Shown one piece after another: positions 6,693 through 9,604 of a DNA stretch of 9,604 bases. The position numbers were made by a program, and so were the translations under genes. Each line of letters begins with the position of its first letter. The first letter of the stretch is position 1. The stretch lies in assembly GCA_030740135.1 (NCBI GenBank), contig JASLXW010000124.1:1-9604 (forward strand). The letters run 5' to 3'. The notes under the pieces are model-generated. The model saw only the letters and a list, made by a program, of their open reading frames with translations, had not been told where the DNA came from and searched no databases. Source of the DNA: Nitrospinota bacterium. Its GTDB lineage: Bacteria; UBA8248; JACPRG01.

Positions 6693-6737
6693 CCGTCTGC
6701 GTGGAGGGGGCGGAAACGCAAAACAATTTTCAGACGG
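6693..6737 (+). repeat. Inverted repeat between the selenoprotein and hydrolase genes
   Basis: CCGTCTG at 6693-6699 is matched by CAGACGG at 6731-6737, and inside it TGCGT (6698-6702) is matched by ACGCA (6716-6720). The two stems share two bases and could coexist in part, with a purine-rich GGAGGGGGCGG loop. There is no T tract at the 3' side. It could be an mRNA structure controlling the downstream gene or an operator; the sequence does not decide. Confidence 0.5.
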
Positions 6738-6759
6738 ACGATCATACGGGAGAGAGAAC

Positions 6760-7530
6760 ATGACCAATCAGGTTCGAATCATCCACTACGGAGAGCAGGG
6801 ATTTCCAGGCTCCGCGCTGTATAACATGGGCCGGTTCGGCGAGGTCCTGAAGATCCCGTTCTATTTCTGGGTTGTCCAGGGCGGGGGCCGGACCGTTTTG
6901 ATCGATACGGGGGTCAGCACGGAGCAGGCGAAGATCGAGAACGAGAACACCGAGGCCCGGTTCGGGAAGGAGTGCGCGTGGGTCGTCCCCCCCGACAAAG
7001 ACCCCGTCAAGCAATTGGCCGATATCGGGATCGCGCCCGACGACGTGGACGCAATCATTTTCACCCATCTTCACGGCGACCACTCCGCGAACCTTCCCGC
7101 GTTCCCGAAGTCGAAACTCGTCATGGCCCGAAGAGCGTGGGAGGCGATTACCTCCCCGGCCCACCCGGACTTGATCAAGCCGGGCTTCTATCCCGCCTAT
7201 GTGATGGAGGAGCTTCACCGCGAGCTGGGCAAGAGGTTTCGGCTGGTGGAGGACGGGGAGGACGTCTTCCCCGGCATTCGCTGTCACCGGGTCGGCGGAC
7301 ACAGCCCCGATTTGACAGTGGTGACGGCGGAGACTTCCGAGGGGGAGGTGGTGTTCGCGAGTGACGCGGCCATCTTCTATGACAGCCTCGAGCTCGGCTG
7401 GCCGACCTCCAGCTTCAACATGGCGGATTCTCTCTACGCCCTCGATTTCATCAAAGGCCGCGGCGGGATTGTCTTGCCGGGACACGACTGGGATGTCCTG
7501 AAGCGTCATCCGGGCGGCGTCATCGGCTGA
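6760..7530 (+). CDS. Metallo-beta-lactamase-fold hydrolase, N-acyl homoserine lactonase-like
   Basis: This is a probable two-zinc cytoplasmic hydrolase. Seen: 256 residues without a signal peptide. The zinc motif HLHGDH is at 103-108, with His181 in GGHSPD, Asp202 in SDAA and His242 in PGHDWD completing the ligand set. The spacing resembles AiiA/AttM-type lactonases. The strand VLIDTG at 46-51 is also typical. However, the tyrosine three residues after the bridging Asp in AiiA (Tyr194, from memory) is Ile205 here and the nearest Tyr is 207, so lactone hydrolysis is not assured; another ester, lactone or thioester is possible. ATG 6760 follows a purine-rich GGGAGAGAGAA. The gene lies 75 bases after the selenoprotein and may share its transcript, with the 6693-6737 inverted repeat between them. 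Confidence 0.88.
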   Translation: MTNQVRIIHYGEQGFPGSALYNMGRFGEVLKIPFYFWVVQGGGRTVLIDTGVSTEQAKIENENTEARFGKECAWVVPPDKDPVKQLADIGIAPDDVDAIIFTHLHGDHSANLPAFPKSKLVMARRAWEAITSPAHPDLIKPGFYPAYVMEELHRELGKRFRLVEDGEDVFPGIRCHRVGGHSPDLTVVTAETSEGEVVFASDAAIFYDSLELGWPTSSFNMADSLYALDFIKGRGGIVLPGHDWDVLKRHPGGVIG

Positions 7531-8275
7531 ATCAATGATTTTCCTTTTATAGCTTGTGGAACACGGCTGTCGAGACCCAGGGAAAATTCTGAAGCGGACT
7601 TAACGATATAGCTATGCGCGCGCTCCAATCGCAAGCAAAATGCGTGATTGGCTTAACTGGTTAGGCTATCCGACCTAAGATGCTCCTTGTCTGGTAATTA
7701 TAAATCCTATTTATATTACCCGTGCGCGGGTGACAGTGCGCTGGATAAAGTCATTCCCCTGGGGAAAACGCGCCCTTATGCCTCAATTACCGATTTCCAT
7801 TTCACGCGTTCAGATTCGGTCACATCGCGAATCCCGGCCTCTTGCTTCGAGAAGGCCCTTTTCGGGGCCTGTTGAAATTCATCGGATATTTCATCCCGCC
7901 CTTGACGCTTCGAGGCCGCGCCGATGGGAGCGCGTCTTCGTCCCGCCCCAGGCGATCGTGAAATGGGAAGAATCGGGAGGGAGCCCGGCCTGGATGTCCC
8001 GAGATTTTTCCATCATTCCACGGGTGTGTGGACCGGCGGAGCAGGGGCTCATTGGCTCACGGGGCGGGACTGAGTACGCTAAATGGAATTACAGAAGACC
8101 GACGATGTCGGAAGTCGCGGTTTCGCGAACAGAAAGCAACCGGTCTTTCTCGAATTGATTTCGCGGGCTTTTCACATGGGTTGTTCGGCAGCTTCGTTGA
8201 GAAGCCCCACGCGGCATTTAGCGCCTTGGCGGAATTTTCAATCCATCCGTTCGATACTCCAGCGGGCATCGACGT
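7531..8275. other. Long region without a convincing gene
   Basis: These 745 bases contain only short frames that differ on every reading; the longest, 7730-8158 (+, 142 codons) and 8057-8422 (-, 121 codons), show no family pattern, lack a good ribosome site or overlap the GAF gene. The left third (about 7531-7720) is much more A+T rich than the genes and holds a run of small inverted repeats (7626-7731). Further small hairpins are at 7754-7766 and 7853-7870 (AGGCCC/GGGCCT). It may be a long regulatory region, an unrecognised structured RNA, or decayed DNA next to an insertion sequence. Confidence 0.5.
7626..7731. other. Cluster of adjacent stem-loops, possible structured RNA
   Basis: Four back-to-back inverted repeats are visible. 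CAATC-GCA (7626-7633) pairs with TGC-gt-GATTG (7641-7650). GCTTAA (7651-7656) pairs with TTAGGC (7661-7666) including one G-T pair, or TTAGG alternatively pairs with CCTAA (7674-7678). GGTAAT plus ATAAAT (7693-7705) pairs with ATTTAT plus ATTACC (7709-7720), with a CCT loop and one bulged T. ACCCG (7718-7722) pairs with CGGGT (7727-7731). The first hairpins abut exactly and the second and fourth have alternative partners. No known RNA family is recognised and the strand is undecided. Confidence 0.35.
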
Positions 8276-9532
8276 ATGGATAAGGCGATGGGCGCTCAAT
8301 CCACGGGACTCCGATTCGTGAAATCCGGCCTTCCTGAGGATCCGCTGGAGCGCATTCTCCACGATTGCGTTCGCATTCTCTCCGCGGACCGGTGCGCCCT
8401 CACGCTGAATGACGGGGCTCACGACGAATGCCAGCCGGCCGCCTCACTCGGTCTCTCGAAGGAATATCTGAACGCGGTCCGCAAGAATTGGAAAGACCTT
8501 CCCATCGGCCGGGTGTTTAACGAACCCCGGTTCTATTACTTCTCGGACGCGCCCAGGGACCCGCGTCTGAAATCAATCCGGAAAGAGATCGAGGCGAAGG
8601 GATATCGGACGGTCGTATTCGTCCCGCTGCCGTCGGAAGAAGAACCGATCGGCATGCTCTCGGTTTATTTCGATCAAAAGCGGGAGTTGTCCCCCGAAGA
8701 TCGATCCACCATTCGCACGTTTTCCGGACTGGCGGCCATCGCCGTTGAAAACCGGCGCCATTACGAGAGGGAAAAGGAGGCCTCCCGCCAATTGGACCGG
8801 TTCCAGGAGTTGGCCCTACAGGTCTCCTCCAGCTTCGATTTGTCGCAGGTCTTCCAGGTGGTCACAAAGGCGGCCGTGGAGCTTTTGGCAGATCCTAAAT
8901 CGCGCCATTCTCATTCGAGAATCTACCTGTACAGGGAAAGCTCCGATCAAATCGCGTCCGAGGCTGTATTCGGCCTCGCCGGCGAAAATCAGGATGGTGC
9001 AATGGTCCTGGCCTCGGGAGAGGGGCTTGCGGGTTGCGTCGCGCTGAACCGAAAACCTCTCATCGTCCCGGACGTGCAGGAAGACCCGAGGGCGGCCGGG
9101 CGGGGACATGCCAAAACCCGGGGACTTCACCACTCTTTCATCGGCGTTCCGCTTCTGGCCTCGGGCGAAATTACGGGCGTCCTCACCTACCTGTCTCGTG
9201 AAGCTTCGAGATTCACCGAAACCGATCTGCATTTGCTCGAATCCCTGGCCGGCCATGCGGTCGTCGCCATCGAGAAAGCCCGGGCCTTCGAGGAGATCAA
9301 AACGCGATCGGACCGCCGGGAAGCGTTACGCAAAGTCACCGGGGACATCACCCGACACCTGGATTTGTCCGTCCTCTTCCGCCGAATCTGCGAGGGGGTC
9401 TGCGGGCTGCTGGACGTGGAATTCGCCCGGGTGTTCGTCTTGGAAGAATCCGCCGAAGTTTTCCGGCTCGCCGGTCATTTTAACCGGATAGAAAAGGATT
9501 ATCAGCCTCTTGTATGGGTTCAAGACATATGA
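8276..9532 (+). CDS. Multi-GAF-domain sensor protein, C-terminus cut by an insertion sequence
   Basis: This is a cytoplasmic signalling protein by family. Seen: GAF domain 1 at about 20-158 (VVFVPLPSEEEPIGMLSVYF, then LAAIAVENRR), a connecting helix, and GAF domain 2 at about 180-335 (GEGLAGCVALNRKPLIVPDV, FIGVPLLASGEITGVL, HAVVAIEKAR). A second helix follows, then the first part of GAF domain 3 from about 355, stopping at Gln-Pro-Leu 410-412. The last six residues, VWVQDI, are read from the end of an insertion sequence, so the frame is chimeric. The lost part was probably more GAF plus an output domain such as a histidine kinase, which is inference. The start is uncertain: ATG 8276 has no ribosome site, while ATG 8288 follows GGATAAGG; the frame is closed by a stop at 8219. 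It is probably no longer functional in full form. Confidence 0.82.
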   Translation: MDKAMGAQSTGLRFVKSGLPEDPLERILHDCVRILSADRCALTLNDGAHDECQPAASLGLSKEYLNAVRKNWKDLPIGRVFNEPRFYYFSDAPRDPRLKSIRKEIEAKGYRTVVFVPLPSEEEPIGMLSVYFDQKRELSPEDRSTIRTFSGLAAIAVENRRHYEREKEASRQLDRFQELALQVSSSFDLSQVFQVVTKAAVELLADPKSRHSHSRIYLYRESSDQIASEAVFGLAGENQDGAMVLASGEGLAGCVALNRKPLIVPDVQEDPRAAGRGHAKTRGLHHSFIGVPLLASGEITGVLTYLSREASRFTETDLHLLESLAGHAVVAIEKARAFEEIKTRSDRREALRKVTGDITRHLDLSVLFRRICEGVCGLLDVEFARVFVLEESAEVFRLAGHFNRIEKDYQPLVWVQDI

Positions 9533-9604
9533 GACACGGGGGCCGTTTTTTTGAATGTCTCCAGGGCCTGGTCGGGCGTCAGGTAGTCCAGGTTCTGGTG
9601 AGGT
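9511..9604 (-). mobile_element. Left end of an insertion sequence of the integrase-core (IS481/IS3-like) type
   Basis: The GAF protein sequence ends abruptly near 9511, and from TGTATGGGTTCAAGACATATG onward the DNA encodes a transposase C-terminus on the minus strand. Starting at TG about ten bases outside the transposase stop is typical of such elements. The exact end, the family and any target duplication cannot be fixed because the other end is outside the window. Confidence 0.65.
9520..9604 (-). CDS. Transposase, integrase core (rve) family, C-terminal fragment
   Basis: The minus strand reads PHQNLDYLTPDQALETFKK and continues TAPVSHMS before TGA at 9522-9520. The His-Gln-x-Leu-x-Tyr-x-Thr-Pro pattern near a C-terminus is the usual ending of integrase-core transposases of the IS481 and IS3 groups. 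Only 27 codons lie in the window; the gene continues beyond the right edge. Which IS family it belongs to is undecided. Confidence 0.72.
   Translation of the reverse strand, partial: PHQNLDYLTPDQALETFKKTAPVSHMS

Noticed and set aside
7646..7706. tRNA-like fragment (GGCTTAACTGGTTAGGC resembles a D arm)
   Set aside because: There is no acceptor stem, no TTCGA-type T loop and no anticodon stem at the right distance.
7730..8158. Possible 142-residue protein
   Set aside because: GTG start without a ribosome site, composition rich in Arg/Ser/Pro, no family resemblance, and it lies in a region with hairpins.

Overview
The window is GC-rich bacterial DNA. Nearly all recognisable genes lie on the + strand in short, tightly spaced operons; the only exception is a transposase tail at the right edge. 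The gene content (a biotin-dependent, membrane-bound sodium-pumping acyl-CoA decarboxylase, a class III CoA-transferase and a probable selenoprotein) suggests an anaerobic or fermentative bacterium with a selenocysteine system, perhaps of Desulfobacterota type. That placement is inference, because no phylogenetic marker is present.

Region 1 (2-5720) looks like one catabolic operon. It holds an MmdA-type carboxyltransferase, a small OadG-like membrane subunit, a biotin carrier protein, an OadB/MmdB-type beta subunit, a CaiB/BaiF CoA-transferase and a GntR/FCD regulator. No biotin carboxylase is present, which fits decarboxylation rather than carboxylation. A reasonable model is that a carboxylic acid is activated by CoA transfer, the acyl-CoA is decarboxylated on the biotin protein, and the membrane subunit couples CO2 release to Na+ export. 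A 333-base non-coding stretch with hairpins, an 11-C run and a repeat-like palindrome interrupts this otherwise compact operon.

Region 2 (5721-7530) starts with a 412-base intergenic stretch carrying a degenerate 9-bp tandem repeat. Then comes the main discovery: an OsmC-family gene read through an in-frame TGA. The TGA sits where the family has its reactive cysteine, and a perfect 7-bp hairpin follows at the distance and with the loop G expected of a bacterial SECIS. Conventional gene calling would split it into two short hypothetical proteins. A metallo-beta-lactamase-fold hydrolase of the lactonase type follows.

Region 3 (7531-9604) is a 745-base stretch without a convincing gene but with a dense run of small inverted repeats. 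It is followed by a multi-GAF sensor protein whose third GAF domain is cut by an insertion sequence; only the C-terminal end of its transposase lies in the window.
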